64,000 bases of DNA from Anthostomella pinea (GCA_963556695.1 CAUWAG010000004.1:2852001-2916000), one strand, 5' to 3'. Counted from the stretch's first letter, positions 43,503 through 55,290 are shown. Translations and numbers: made by a program. Notes: a model not told the origin generated them from the sequence alone.

Positions 43503-44981
43503 TCAATAATGGCAAATGCCACCAACTTCATCGTCGATTTTCCAAGTGCCAGCCAGACCATGCTCGACAATCGGCTCGTCTGGCAAGGGGACGACCTCCT
43601 CCTCCGCTTTACCGAGGAAGAAGTCGCCCTGGCCAGAGGTCTTGGTCTGCCTGCTCATGAACCTCTTGGCCCACTCCCCCACGGCGGGCTCACCCGTTTC
43701 GTCCCGGGCCTGCTTGAGGAACGGGATCAGGGCCGTGCCGCCAGTGCCTTTGACTTTCTTGTGTTTCTCATTGCGGGAGGCAGTGGCGAGATTCTGTCGG
43801 TTACGAACAGCCTCGGGACTCCGAGAACGGCTACGCGCTCGGTTCTCTCGCGACGGAAGGATGATGTAACGAGTGACAATCGCGATGTGGATATCGCGGA
43901 AAGCACGCAACATGGCAAGACACGCATCATAGGCGATGCTGAGTGGCTGGTCGGTCGCGCGATGGCTCTCAACAAAGTCGCGGATGTTTGCAACATTCCC
44001 GACATCGTTGAGGAAACGGGCGTGGGGCCCTGGCATGTATCGTCGCATGTCGCGGATGAAGTTGTGCAGGGGAGGGGCGCTTCGTCCTTCGCGCTCTGAC
44101 TCGGAGGCCGGATCGGCCTTTTCGCCAGTAGGGCGGTGTTCAATGCCGAGAATGATGTCAAAGAACTGGATGAGACTGCTCTGGGCATTGCTGGGACCGC
44201 TGTGCTGGACGTATTCCGATTTGCCTTCGCCCTCGTCGTACATCACACCCCGTGGCAGGCCGGCCTCGGCCATGTTCTTGCTTCCTGCCAGAAAGGTGCG
44301 GATGCGACGATAGAAGAAGCCTGGGTCACAGTTCTCATGCATGCGGCGAAGTAACTCGCCAAGGTCGTCGAGACGCTCAGCAAAGGCACGCAGACAACGT
44401 GTCACGGTTGCGCTGTCCCCTTGACGTGCAGCCTCGACGGCAGTAAGCATGAGGGTGATGATCGGACCGCCTCGGGCCTCGATGGCGACAGACACCAGGT
44501 AGAACCATGATTCGTCGAGTGACCCGGTGAAGGTGACCAAGGTGGCGAGGTTGTCGAGGTCATCGATGTCTTCGTCGATGAAGAGTGGCTTGAAGTTCCA
44601 GAGCACCGAGGCGGCGTAGGTCGAGACGGGCGGGATCTCAAGGTGCTCGCAGATCTTCAGAAGCGGGACCGAGATGCTCGGGGGCACACGATCACGAGGA
44701 GTGTCACCTCCCCAGATGTAGCCATGAGCGAAAAAGGTCAGGAGCATGTAGGCTCTCCTCCATTCTGCGTCATGTTCCAGACCGATGGTGGTGAGGACCG
44801 GGAGACGGTCGATGACACCTTGCAGCCGCTTGCTGAGGATCAAGTTCTGGAAGTTGGCGATGACGGACTCCCATTTGTTGTAGTATGGGTCCGGCAGTCT
44901 CGTCAACGGCAAGACGTCTGGCAAGAAGCCATGGGTTGGCGAGATTCCATAGTCGGCCAAGACGGGGACAGGAGGTCTCAT
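43503..44981 (-). CDS. IDO: indoleamine 2,3-dioxygenase
   Basis: Single exon, 492 aa. Opens the indole ring of L-tryptophan to N-formylkynurenine with heme, the first step of the kynurenine route to NAD+. Clear family blocks are YGISPTHGFLPDVLPLTRLP at the N-terminus, ARGGPIITLMLTAVEAA, SSLIQFFDIILGIEHRPTGE, MRRYMPGPHARFLNDV and KGTGGTALIPFLKQARDETG. The proximal heme His is His365 in FRDIHIAIVTRYIILPSREN. An Arg/Ser insertion (RARSRSRSPEAVRNRQN) follows the heme His, and a C-terminal extension lies beyond the catalytic core. No signal peptide; cytosolic. Which fungal IDO subtype cannot be decided here. Confidence 0.94.
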   Translation of the reverse strand: MRPPVPVLADYGISPTHGFLPDVLPLTRLPDPYYNKWESVIANFQNLILSKRLQGVIDRLPVLTTIGLEHDAEWRRAYMLLTFFAHGYIWGGDTPRDRVPPSISVPLLKICEHLEIPPVSTYAASVLWNFKPLFIDEDIDDLDNLATLVTFTGSLDESWFYLVSVAIEARGGPIITLMLTAVEAARQGDSATVTRCLRAFAERLDDLGELLRRMHENCDPGFFYRRIRTFLAGSKNMAEAGLPRGVMYDEGEGKSEYVQHSGPSNAQSSLIQFFDIILGIEHRPTGEKADPASESEREGRSAPPLHNFIRDMRRYMPGPHARFLNDVGNVANIRDFVESHRATDQPLSIAYDACLAMLRAFRDIHIAIVTRYIILPSRENRARSRSRSPEAVRNRQNLATASRNEKHKKVKGTGGTALIPFLKQARDETGEPAVGEWAKRFMSRQTKTSGQGDFFLGKAEEEVVPLPDEPIVEHGLAGTWKIDDEVGGICHY

Positions 44982-46273
44982 GACGAGGTTGTCCGTGTTG
45001 TCCGGTAAGGTTGGTGGGATGGAGAGGAGTTGTGCTTATTCAATTCAAGTAACTAATAAGTCCTGACGCAAGGAGTATACAGATCTTGTCCTGCAATACT
45101 CCTCAGCCGTGCGAGAATCTGGGTATGTCGTATTCATGCGGTTGAGCGGAAAGGCTGTTACTGGTTGGTTGGGAAATGCCGGTAACGTTGTTGAAGAAGA
45201 AGAAAGAGAGAAAGTTTTCGGGTCCGTCTGGGTAGCGAGTGTTTTAAGCCGAAATCTAGTTTCGGAGAAGGCGGTTAGAAAGCAAAAAGCCCAATTATTA
45301 ATGGGCACTGGTATGGATTGCAAACCCATGTTAAGGTGTTAAGGTATCACAAGTATATGCAAGTACTGTTCGGACCCTGGATTCGAGTCCGGTGGCAATT
45401 ATTAATAGACTTTCCCGTCCGTCCATTCATCGTCAGCAGACAGCCTACCGGTAGTAGACGTGATTATTGCTTTGACGTTGGGTAGAGGCGAGGCGCGAAA
45501 CAAAGAGCGAACGAACGATGTCGGCCTGGTCGGCTCCTAGCGTCGCGAGAGAAGACAAAGACAAAAAGACATCTGACAGCGAGCGCAAGGGTAAGCCGTT
45601 CGGATGTTCCGGGATGAAGGATGGCATGTCCATCGAATGATCGAAGATATTGATCACACGCCATTCACCACCCAATACCATGTACCCATTTGCACATGTA
45701 GAGCGAGAAGGCGAGACTTGCATGAAACCGAAATGAACAGCCTCATGTTCATCAGCTGCGGTATGACAACCCCGCCCAGCCTGGATAAGGTATGCAGACT
45801 GACGAGCTTTTGAGCTTTTGGTTTGACTTGGTGAAATTCTTCTTGTCGTATCCTTAGCGTACATTGAGTTGTGATGGAATTCATCCTTGATGTTATCGAC
45901 TTGTTGAGTGAGAGTGATGGATTGATTTTGAATTTTGAAGTGGTAGACATAAACTTTAGTTTAGCGATGGCGTGGTTGGAGGTGATGATGATGACCTGGA
46001 GGGTCACGGTCCTCGGCTGTTCCCCCGCGCTGTGGCTAGGTAGGTAGAGCTAGGGCTAGCCACAGGTGTCAGGGAGGGGTGGGAGCAGGTAGTGCTGATT
46101 GGGTGCAGCCCAACCTTGGAGGCTTGGAGTGATGACTTCCAGCAGCCTTGGCGGGCCTCGGACCGTCACCACCACAAGCCACAAGGCTCAGGTAATAATC
46201 AAGAACCTTGAAGCATCACGATGCGACATCTGCAACCTAACGGTACATGTAGCTGGCTGGCTGGCACAACCAC
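44982..46273. other. intergenic between IDO and VPS23 starts
   Basis: 1.3 kb, divergent. It holds a tRNA-Cys-like fragment (45310-45410) flanked by direct repeats of CAATTATTAAT; the fragment does not fold into a full tRNA. A 139-aa minus-strand frame (45445-45864) has no recognised similarity. Confidence 0.4.
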
Positions 46274-47330
46274 ATGATGGCCGTCCAGCAGCATGTCCTC
46301 AACTGGCTATACAGCGTCCTGACTAGTGTAAGCTGCCCGACCCGTTCATACAAGTGCGAACGAGCTGATGCTGATGCTGATGCTTGCTAGGAATACCACG
46401 ATGTCAACCGGACCTACAACGACGTCGCCCAGGCGTTGTCCAACTATCCCTCCTTGTCGCCCCGGACAGACGTTCACAGTACGTTCCTCCATACATGTCT
46501 CCGACTCTGAACTCCGTCGTCTAAACGTCGCTAGCTTTCGACAATGGCGTCTCCGCCCTCCTCCTACACCTCTCTGGCACAGTTCCCGTCGTCTTCCGAG
46601 GGACCACCTACCGCTTCCCCGTCTCGATATGGGTGCCCCATGCCTATCCGCGCGAGGCACCCATTGGCTATGTCACGCCGACCGAGAACATGATGGTACG
46701 GCCGGGCCAACATGTTGATCCTCAGGGGAAGATATACCACCCCTATCTTGTTGGATGGGCCGAGTACTGGGATGTAAGTGCATCACGATCGCGTACTGAT
46801 GCGCGCTGGCTGTATTACTGATGCGTTCCCCCAGAAGTCCTCTATCTTGGACTTTCTAGCCATCCTACGAGATATCTTCGCGAAAGAACCTCCCGTCATC
46901 GCCCGGCAGCAAGCTCGACCGACCCAGCTGCAACCCACACCAACAGCGACACCACCACCTGTGCCCCCTCTGCCGCCCGATATGTCGAGACCAACTCCTC
47001 AGCAGACTCAGTCGCCCCATCCGAGAGATCCAAGGCCACCTCCGCCTCCACCGAAGGGCAGCGACCTGCCACAGGTCGTCTCCGGCCCGTCATCCCGGTC
47101 CGACGGACCTCCTTTACCTCCCCTACCGCACGAGATCCGCCGACAGTCGAGTCAGTACAGTGCACATTCATCTGCTGTCCAGCCGCCGCAGTCAAATCGT
47201 CTTTCGAGATACGATACGGCGCCACCCCTGCCGCCGCAGCACCCACAGGCGCAGGCACAAGTGCTACCTCAACCGCCGCAGTCATACCGGCAGTCTCCTC
47301 CCGACGTTCAATACTTTGCCCAGCAGCAGC

Positions 47331-47376
<46 letters not shown>

Positions 47377-48145
47377 GCATGCATATCAGCAGGGCGGGCC
47401 GTCGGCCGTCATTTCACCACAGGATATCCGCCGAACCTCTACCATATCGCCCGTAACACCCTACAGCACCGCTGCTACCGGACCATCCTTATCCTACAGC
47501 GGACCACCACCTCCTAAGTGGCAAGCACAACCTCAACAACCACCAGTACAACCTCAGACAAAACCACCGCCTCCGCCCGACATCATGGACGAGCCCCTGA
47601 CCCTCGCGCTGCCCTCGCCATCTTACCTCGCGCCACCACCGATCCCTCCCAACCCTGAGAAGGATGCTCTCCTGCACCAACTCGCCTCGACCCTCTACGC
47701 CCTCCGCCAACGCGCCAGGCAGCAGAACGAGTCCTCCCTATCAGGGCTTAGTGCCCAGCGCAACGCTATGCTAGCTGCGCTCCAGAATATGCAGAGTGAC
47801 GCGGCGGCCCTGACACCGCTCTCGGGCATGCTCTCCCAAAATACTACAATCCTGCAGTCGTCGTTGCAGGAGGCCGACGCCGTCATCGGCAACAGCCAGA
47901 CACATGAGCCGCCTGCAATTGATGACCTACTAGTTGCGCCGACGGTGGTGGGAAACCAACTGTATGATCTCGTGGCCGAGGAGAGGGCTCTGAGCGATGC
48001 CATATTCGTCCTGGGCCGCGCCGTCGAAAGGGGCCGCATATCACCTACCGTGTTCGCCAAGACCACGCGGTCCCTGGCGCGTGAGTGGTATCTCAAGAAG
48101 GCATTGGTGCGGAAGATTGGGTCTGGCATGGGGCTTGTTGGATAA
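46274..48145 (+). CDS. VPS23: ESCRT-I subunit VPS23 (TSG101 homologue)
   Basis: Four exons: 46274-46327, 46391-46478, 46535-46773, 46835-48145 (563 aa). The N-terminal UEV domain reads VLNWLYSVLTSEYHDVNRTY, then GTTYRFPVSIWVPHAYPREA and the HPYLVGWAEYWD end block. A UEV lacks the catalytic Cys and binds ubiquitin and PT/SAP motifs. A long Pro/Gln-rich linker follows, with a polyglutamine tract coded by CAA repeats (47325-47376). The C-terminal coiled coil and steadiness box (AIFVLGRAVERGRISPTVFA, KTTRSLAREWYLKKAL) are complete. It acts at endosomes in multivesicular body sorting and, in ascomycetes, in the Rim/Pal pH-sensing pathway. Confidence 0.94.
47325..47378 (+). repeat. CAA/CAG trinucleotide tract coding polyglutamine
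   Basis: About 18 Gln codons, mostly CAA, within the VPS23 linker. Expected to vary in length between strains. Confidence 0.9.
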
Positions 48146-48705
48146 TCGCCCGTTGACATAGGCCTCCCTGCCATGATGAAGATGTCAGTCAGACAGGTAC
48201 ATACGCACAATGATGACGATCAAAAACGATGCTAGACTGGGGCAAGCGGAATGTAGATACCAACTCGATCATAATACTGCATTGAAGCAAGCTAGCATTG
48301 GAACAATCTAGAAAGCAAGCAGAGCATGAAAAGCCCCAGGAACTTTCTGAGGATACTATACTTGTATGTTAAAACGAACCAAACTGCAAAACCCAGTCAC
48401 AGTACCTACTAAGTACGCTTCTGGTGTCAACTTGCTAGAGTAACCCTTTTCCGCACACCGCAACTAAGGTACAAACCTGACAACTAACATAGGTATCCAA
48501 TACTCGATAGGCTGACTACCTCTGCTCTTCCCCTCTTTCTTCTGTCATGCTCTCCCCTTCGATAAGGCATAAGTGACCCATGCCCCTTAACCAATGGAAC
48601 CATCCCACACCATCCATCTGTCCATCCCATTAGCTGAACATACGGCCAGCATCCACCCAATCTTGCCTCCCTTCGGGATCCACCCAAGCCAGAGATACAA
48701 CAGCT
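48146..48705. other. convergent intergenic region
   Basis: 560 bp with the 3' untranslated regions of VPS23 and the disordered-protein gene. No gene seen. Confidence 0.5.
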
Positions 48706-51654
48706 TCAGGCAGCACTCCCGCCCCCGTTCCCCTTGCTGCCGAGCCGCAGCCCGCTGGTCGACTTATCCTTGAACATAGTACTGGCCGACTTGTCCTTGA
48801 ACATGTTGACAATCCTCTTGACCTGGCCGGGTCGAGCGGGCTTCGGGGAGTTCATCTCGGCCTCGTTCAGGCGGACCACGAACCCCGACGTCGTCTTGGG
48901 CTCCCAGCTCTTCTCGCTCTTGCTCTTGGCCCTCTGGTTATGAGCTTCCACGGACCTTTGCTTTTCGTTTTCCTTTTTCAGTATGCCTGGTGGCCTGTTG
49001 ATGGCTGAGGGGACGACGTAGGCATACTCTCGTGCTATCTCCTTGCCCTTGCCCTTTTCTTCCTTCTTGCGGGCCTTCTCGTCTCGACGCCGCTGCTTCT
49101 CTTCGCGCTTGCGGCGCTTGCGCTCGGCCACTGAGTGCTTCGAAAGCACATTCTGTAGGGCCTCGGGATCTTGTTGCGCCGCGCTGAAAGGCGACGGTTC
49201 TTGATGTGCCTGCGGAATGTCTTCGGAAGCGGCTTGCTTTCCGTCCTTTCTGGTCATTTTGGTCAGGATCGCACCGTCCAGCCCGAAGTCGAACCTCACC
49301 GAGCTGTCTATACCGCTCGACTCGCGCGTCATGAAGGGGAAGCTCTTGCGCATGGACACCCGTCGATGGGATGGGAAACGACGCACGTGGCTCATGGGCG
49401 GCGGGCGGTTCTCCAGTTTCGCGGTGAGCTCGTGGGGGATATCGATGCTGCTTGATTCGCCCCCAGACGAGTATGATGCCGCGGGGCGGTCTTCTTCCGA
49501 GGTGCGGTACAAGTGGTAGCCGAAGCGACTTGAACGACGGTACAGACGCTGTGGGGGCGACGGACTTGGCCTGGTAGTACCCTCGGCCTTGACGTCGTCG
49601 CTTGAGCTTGAGCCGGGTTCGTCGCTGTCCGTGCTGCTACTGTCGTCGCTGCAACTATCCACGGAATGCCTGAAGGAGTTTGATATCCGGCGCCAGATCG
49701 CTGTGCCACGCTGGCGGATGGGGTGCCAACCACTCGGAGACGGCTTCTTCTCGTCATTTCTCTCTCTTGCCTTGAAAGCGAAATGGAGAACGGTGTCATG
49801 GGACTTGGCACGATCGTGGGTAGGGGTCTTGACAGAGGGGGCGTTGCTGTCCAGACGCTCAAACTGTTGAACACGATCCTTGACGGGTGATTCATACTTA
49901 CGAGAACCGTGGTTCTTTGACTGGGAGTTGTGCAGAGCGTCAAATTCACCGGGCTGCTTTGCGTCGCCAATGAAGTCGCAGGAGAAGTCGTTGATCGAGA
50001 TCTCGGTGGTCAGGGCTGGGGATGGGACATGTGCTCGCCGCTGGACAGTAGTGTGTGTCGAGAACGTTGCCGTCGACTCGGCGGGGAAGTACGTCGAGAA
50101 GTGAGGGTGCGGTTCGCTCACAGGTGGTTCCATGTGGCCTCGATTGCGTCGTAGGTGCATGAATGCCATGGGAGACGAAGCCCTTAGCAACGGGCGATCG
50201 AAGAATTTCCGCAAAGTCGAGACCTTGCTAGGCTTCTGACTTTCTTGCAGATATATCCCGCTGGAGCCGTCTGTCCACGGTCCGAAGCCCTTGGGATGCT
50301 GGCTTCCTTCTTCAGCTCTACCCGCAACGGGCTTGGTGGCCCCGGTTTCCTTGGATTTCTGCTTGGACTGGCTACTCGTGAGCAAGGCCTTGGTTGGGCT
50401 ATATACCCTTGACGAAACCATAGGCGGCGGTGGTGTTGGTGTGAACTGTTCCGATTGCTTGCTCTTCAGCTCTACGCGATGCGTCCGCCCAAGGGCGCTC
50501 GGTGGTGTCTGGGGGCGTAGCTTGGACTTCTCAGGAGTCTTTGCCCTTGTTGAAGCAGGCCGTGCACCTTGTTCAAAAGACTTCCGAAGGTCTGCAACAC
50601 TGAGTTTCTGTGTCTTGATCTGCCGGGTCGCCTCCGCCGCCCTGATCGAGGCATGGTCTGAAAACTCTGCCTTTTCTGGTGTGTTCTTGGTGTCCCGCGG
50701 CGTCCTCCATACCTTGACCGAGGCAGGAGTTGAAGACTCAGCTTTTGCTGGTGAGTCCTGACGTGAGGATGCCGACATCGGCAAGCGAAGAGGCGAAGGC
50801 TCCGATTTGACAGCCTTGGAGAAGGGGGAGTGACCTAACAAGAGTTAGCATCTTTGCTCAATAACTAACTTACGGTCATTCAAGGACGTGGTGCACTCAC
50901 TTCTCTCGTCTTCGAATAGTTTTCGACGATCTGCAACCAGCTCAGGATTCTATCCAGACTTCCTGGTTGTCATAGATGCATCATCACGAGGCTCATTGTG
51001 AGCCGATGCTGTGCCAATAGTAGTTTGCCCTCTGCAAGGTATCGTTTCCCCGTGCTCATCAAGTGTGGGAGGATTCGGACTGCTGGATTCGGCAGGCTTA
51101 CCGGCCGTGGTCTCGTCGGCTTTTGCTATTGGAGTTCGAGTACTGACTGGGAGCATAGACCTTCTTCTCTCGGAAGCAGCTGGCGCCGGAACCTGACGGG
51201 GAGGCAATTCGACTGAGGATGGAGACTGCGGGATCAACTCTGGGAGCATGGCTTGTCTCAATCCACCAGAAGCCCGCGGTATACCACTTGGCCTGGCTTT
51301 CTGAGCGGTGTCCGAGTGCCGAGACGCACCCGCCGGCATGCTGTTTTCTGCATCAAGTACCTCGAACTTGGAGACCAATGAACCAAGCTTGTGGGAAATG
51401 GTGCGATGTTGGGACGGAGCTTCTGAAGAGACCGGCGTCGGATGACGGCTCATCGCCTTGCGGAGCAGGGTAGTGGAAAACTCTCTCACCTCGCTGACAT
51501 GTTGCTTGTGAGACGAGCTCGAATCTTCAGATGTGATATCAGACTTGCGGGGACGGATACGGAGAGGCGCGGGTCGTAGTTCGTTCGCTGGTGTGGCGAC
51601 AGGCCCAGAGGGGTCCGGCGAGCTCATGCCGGGGTTCTGAAATGGGGAAGCCAT
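48706..51654 (-). CDS. large disordered protein, interrupted by an in-frame TAG
   Basis: Two exons: 51654-50901 and 50834-48706, 961 codons in one phase, but codon 235 (50952-50950) is TAG. On either side the same frame reads MTTRKSG and NPELVADRRKLFEDERSHSP. NPELVA.RR.LFE resembles a conserved short motif in fungal homologues, so both parts look like one gene. Otherwise Ser/Pro/Lys-rich and disordered, with a Lys/Arg/Glu coiled-coil-like stretch (ERKRRKREEKQRRRDEKARK). The C-terminal block (RPGQVKRIVNMFKDKSAS) has a tandem MFKDKS duplication. No named domain is recognised. Either a recent nonsense allele, an assembly error, or two separate proteins (234 aa and a downstream product). Confidence 0.68.
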
Positions 51655-52452
51655 CGGGCCATTGGGAAACCTCTGGATCAGTTGGACAGTTTGTGTCTAC
51701 TACCTATACCCCAGGTAGGATGTTTGCGAAGAGTCGGGAATCAACAAAGCAATGACTTCAAATGGGTGTTACCCAGGGCCGTCGACACCCATCCACTTTG
51801 GAAGGATACACAGAGAAGGTTGCCAAAACTTGATGAAACGGAATGCATGTAAACAAGAGGAAAACCCTCAAGCTGGCACTCCCCCGGTTGAATTGGAAGC
51901 CGTTCATGAATACATGCGCTATCAGTCCTGCCTTCCCACTCATCGTCACCCATCGCTCCTTCCTCTTCGCGTCAAGCCGTCGCCTGTCACCCCGAGGTGA
52001 CTGCCTAGGAGGTACACTGAACCCTCATAAGTCTCCGTACACCCCTCGTCCAGCATATAACGGTGTATTCATCGAATTGGAATAAGCACACTGGAATAAG
52101 CAGCTATACTCTCATCAGTCGTACTGATTGCTTATCCCAGGGTGCTTATTCCAGTATGTTAGTTTTATACGGGTGATCTGGAATCCATCTTATCAACATG
52201 CACGTACGGAGACTTATGGGGGCTCAGTGTACATGACTTTTATTCAACGACCACCGACGTATTAACTGCCGAAACGAAGGTGCCCGGGTCCATTGACCAC
52301 GATTTCAACCCGAACTGCAGGCCGACTGAGTCATCGCAAATGTTGTGGCAACATGAAAACATCGCAAGACGAAAGGAACTCTCTGCATCACGTTGAGATA
52401 TTTATCCCTTAAAAAGGAGGGCTTGTGACCTGCCACACATTGCTACCTAAGA
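51655..52452. other. intergenic with a MITE
   Basis: 798 bp between the disordered-protein start and the 3' end of the secreted-protein gene. Apart from the element at 52015-52229 nothing was recognised. Confidence 0.5.
52015..52229. mobile_element. MITE with 26-bp terminal inverted repeats and TA target duplication
   Basis: Left end CACTGAACCCTCATAAGTCT extends through CCGTAC. The right end is its inverse with two mismatches over 26 bp (ends ...GGGGGCTCAGTG). TA dinucleotides at 52013-52014 and 52230-52231 are the target duplication, pointing to a Tc1/mariner-type source transposase. Inner inverted segments (CTGGAATAAGCA and TGCTTATTCCAG) would form a hairpin. No coding sequence. A second, older copy lies at 28706. 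Confidence 0.85.
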
Positions 52453-53449
52453 TCAAGAAGTAACGCTGTCTAGTGGCACTTGTGGTACCGGTACCCCTAT
52501 CTTCTGTTCGAGTCCAACCTCACCCTGGCAGAGTCTGGCCCAGAACACCGCCGTGGCATACCAAGAATAGCTAGGAGCATCATATCTCGCTCTTGATTTA
52601 TCCAGCTGATGCTCAGTCGCAGCCGGGCGGGCGTCATCCTCCTTGTCCACGACTTCCATGCAACCGGTGACGTCGGCCATCAAGAGCTTCCAGTGGAAAT
52701 ACTGCCGTATCAGAACCGTCTCGAGAAGGGCGGCCTCGTGCGCGTATAGCTCGGGACCTTGCAAGCTGAGGCAGCGTGTTTGCGATTCGTTCCCTTGTTG
52801 GAGTGCTCGCGAGTTCGGACGCTCCCAGACCAGGTCGCCGATCACCAGGACCGGTCTGTTCGGGTCTCTGTCGTTTTCCGGAGCAGCGTCGTCAAGCCAG
52901 GAGTCCCACTGTGATGGATCAAGTCAGCCTCTCTTTTTTTGTCTTGGAGCAGGTTCTGTGTATGGTGCTGCTTTGGGAGCTCCAAGAGGACACACGCTCG
53001 CGAAATCGAGCTGGAGGACAGAGACACCTCATCATGTTACTACTTACGGTAGCATTGATTTGGTTGATCCGAGGCTGGTCCCAGGCGACTTCAATGTTGG
53101 CCATTTCGGGCGCGCCATTCAAGTCATTGCCGAGTAAACGCTTGAACATTTCCATGGCGACATCCCACCAATCCGGGTCGAAGTATGTCGCGAATATATG
53201 CCTGTTCAACTCGGTGTCTTCCACAGCAGCCTTCATGAGGTCGTTCGCGCCCGCCAGGGCATCGCGCAATTTGCCGTATCTTGTGCCTTCAGGGTAGATA
53301 CCGTACCCGATGTTGGGGAGGTTCGTCGCGGTTTCTCTCCTTGTTATCTCACGGGCATTGCGCGCGTCGGTCCGAGGTCTGCCGGTGGTGGAAAGACACT
53401 CGCCGAGGCTGAGGAACCCGGCGGTCGTTAATATGTGTGTAAAATGCAT
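52453..53449 (-). CDS. secreted M35-like protein with degenerate zinc motif
   Basis: Two exons: 53449-53048 and 52908-52453 (285 aa). The signal peptide is MHFTHILTTAGFLSLGECLS. The layout resembles fungal M35 (deuterolysin/lysine-specific metallo-endopeptidase-like) proteins: LRDALAGANDLMKAAVED at the N-terminal side, a helix where HExxH is expected, then an Asp/Tyr/Ala region (RARYDAPSYSWYATAVFWAR). The helix reads LLETVLIRQYFHWKLLM, with Arg and Gln where HE should be, so zinc binding is doubtful. Family call is by pattern only and tentative. The intron is 139 bp with GTAAGT. Confidence 0.55.
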
Positions 53450-55290
53450 CTTGAACAGGACAAGCGTCTCGACTTATACACGTCTAGGGATGAATGGAGA
53501 GGATGAGTGTGGTGGGTGTTGAGTCAGATAACACGATTAACGTTACATGCCGTCAGCCTCTTTACACACGTTTGTCGATGCGATATGATCTGATTTACAA
53601 ATAGTGTAAAACAAACACTCCAAGTCAGGCACATACTGACCTATATGTTCTTTATGTTCTTCAATTCGGACACACGTGATCACGAGTGTCGTCGGTCTCC
53701 CTCTTCACCCGGGTAGTTGAGCATGGTCTAATTATAGGAATCCTGGCAGGCTGGCGCCTGGGCTCCACGATCTACAGGGCCCAAGCACGGAACCCACTTG
53801 CTCAAGAGAATCCCTGATCATACATAAAAGGGAACTTCAACAAAAGTCGACTAGAGTGTTGCGAGGTTGGCCATCCACGAGACCCGCAGCGGCGTGGCAC
53901 TGCCTGCTTACCGACCAGTACCCACCGATAAGGAGCTGGCATGCCTGTATATATCAAGAATAGAATAGGAAGGTTGCCGGGGTTTGAGTCCTATGTAAGC
54001 TGCTACAAGCACCTCTTCCAAGTTCAGCGCCTCAATCCGCCCATAGACGTTGTTCCGTGCGATGGCGACCAGAGGTGGACAGCAAAGCACCATGTAGGTG
54101 CATCTTGGAAAGCAGGCATGCGCGATGGCTCAGCCGAGGAGGAACGATTCAGCCCTCCTGTGCCACAGACTGGCTTCGAGTCCCACCTCTATATCTGTCC
54201 TCGGGCTGGCAGCAAAGGCTGGACATGGTAGACGCATCACGTCATGACAGCCATGCCTACCATCCATCCGATATAGGGATGTGTTGGGCCAACTGTACCT
54301 ACCTTGAAGCATGGTTATAGAAAGGGTATGTAGGATGAATTCCCACATCCCACTTACTTACCTAAGCATCTACGTGGCACACACATGGTACAGATGAATG
54401 GATGGATGGATGGATGTTGGCTAGCAATGCATTGAACAAACCAGAGAGAGCCACATTCCAGCCACCTTATTGCGAGCTTTAGTAAAGCCTCTCAGTAACT
54501 ATTACCTGACAGAGTAACTGCTTGAACAGGGATGGTTTCCTTCTTCGTCCTGTTAACCTAGGGAGTCTAGTGGCAATGGTGACACAGCTAGAATTGACTG
54601 TCAAGGCCCTGACAGCCTAACCAGGTGTTGACAGGCTAGCTGACAGCCTGACGAAAACCCCCACTGGTCCCTTAAGGCAGCGAGTTACCACATCCTACAT
54701 TATCCACAGTACCCAGTAATTAGCAGCGTACCACTGTAGTGCGTGACCTAATCAGAACACCACTCGGTGACATCCTTCCGGCGCTGTTGCCTGACCAGCT
54801 TCTAATTGTCGCTAGTCCGGGGCTGCATCGCAAGTTGGAAGCAGGCAGAAATATGCACCCGGACGCATGCAGATATCCCTTGCAACGCTGGATACCCAAC
54901 AAGATACTGACAGTATATAGGTACCTAGGTAGGTATCAAATCCAGCACGGCTAGAAACGGCCCCTGTTTATCTCCGACTCCTACCCCTCTTACCCCGCAT
55001 CCTCAGGTGTTGGCAAAGGGAGGGCTTCCCTGGAATGTGATCCCACTTTCAAATACCAAAGCATCACCCACTCACCACCCACTTACCAGTCGTCTCTGCT
55101 CCGAACAAAGAAAAGATAATTCACCGATCCATTTCACTTCTCATCATGCCTTCCACTGTCGATCCCTGCCAGCACTGCGGGACCCAGGTGTCCTCAACCC
55201 AAACTGAATGCCCCAGTTATGGAAAAGCCCCGCGCTAGGTATGGCACTGTTCTCCTTCTTCTAGCCAAATGTAGTAACACCTAGGTACTA
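53450..55290. other. gene-poor 1.8-kb stretch
   Basis: Contains an ATGG microsatellite (54396-54416), TAGGTACC-type palindromic steps (54919-54937) and a 30-codon frame at 55146-55238 with CQHCGTQV spacing like half a zinc ribbon. No gene is supported. Confidence 0.45.

Noticed and set aside
45290..45410. tRNA-Cys-like segment with ATTGCAAAC and GGATTCGAGTCC between direct repeats of CAATTATTAAT
   Set aside because: The T-arm has an extra base and will not pair properly, the D-arm is missing, and the acceptor ends do not match. At most a relic.
45445..45864. 139-codon minus-strand frame between IDO and VPS23
   Set aside because: No domain, no recognisable conservation, and composition like the surrounding non-coding DNA.
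55146..55238. 30-codon frame with CQHCGTQVSSTQTEC resembling half a zinc ribbon
   Set aside because: Too short, lacks the second Cys pair, and no downstream exon continues it.
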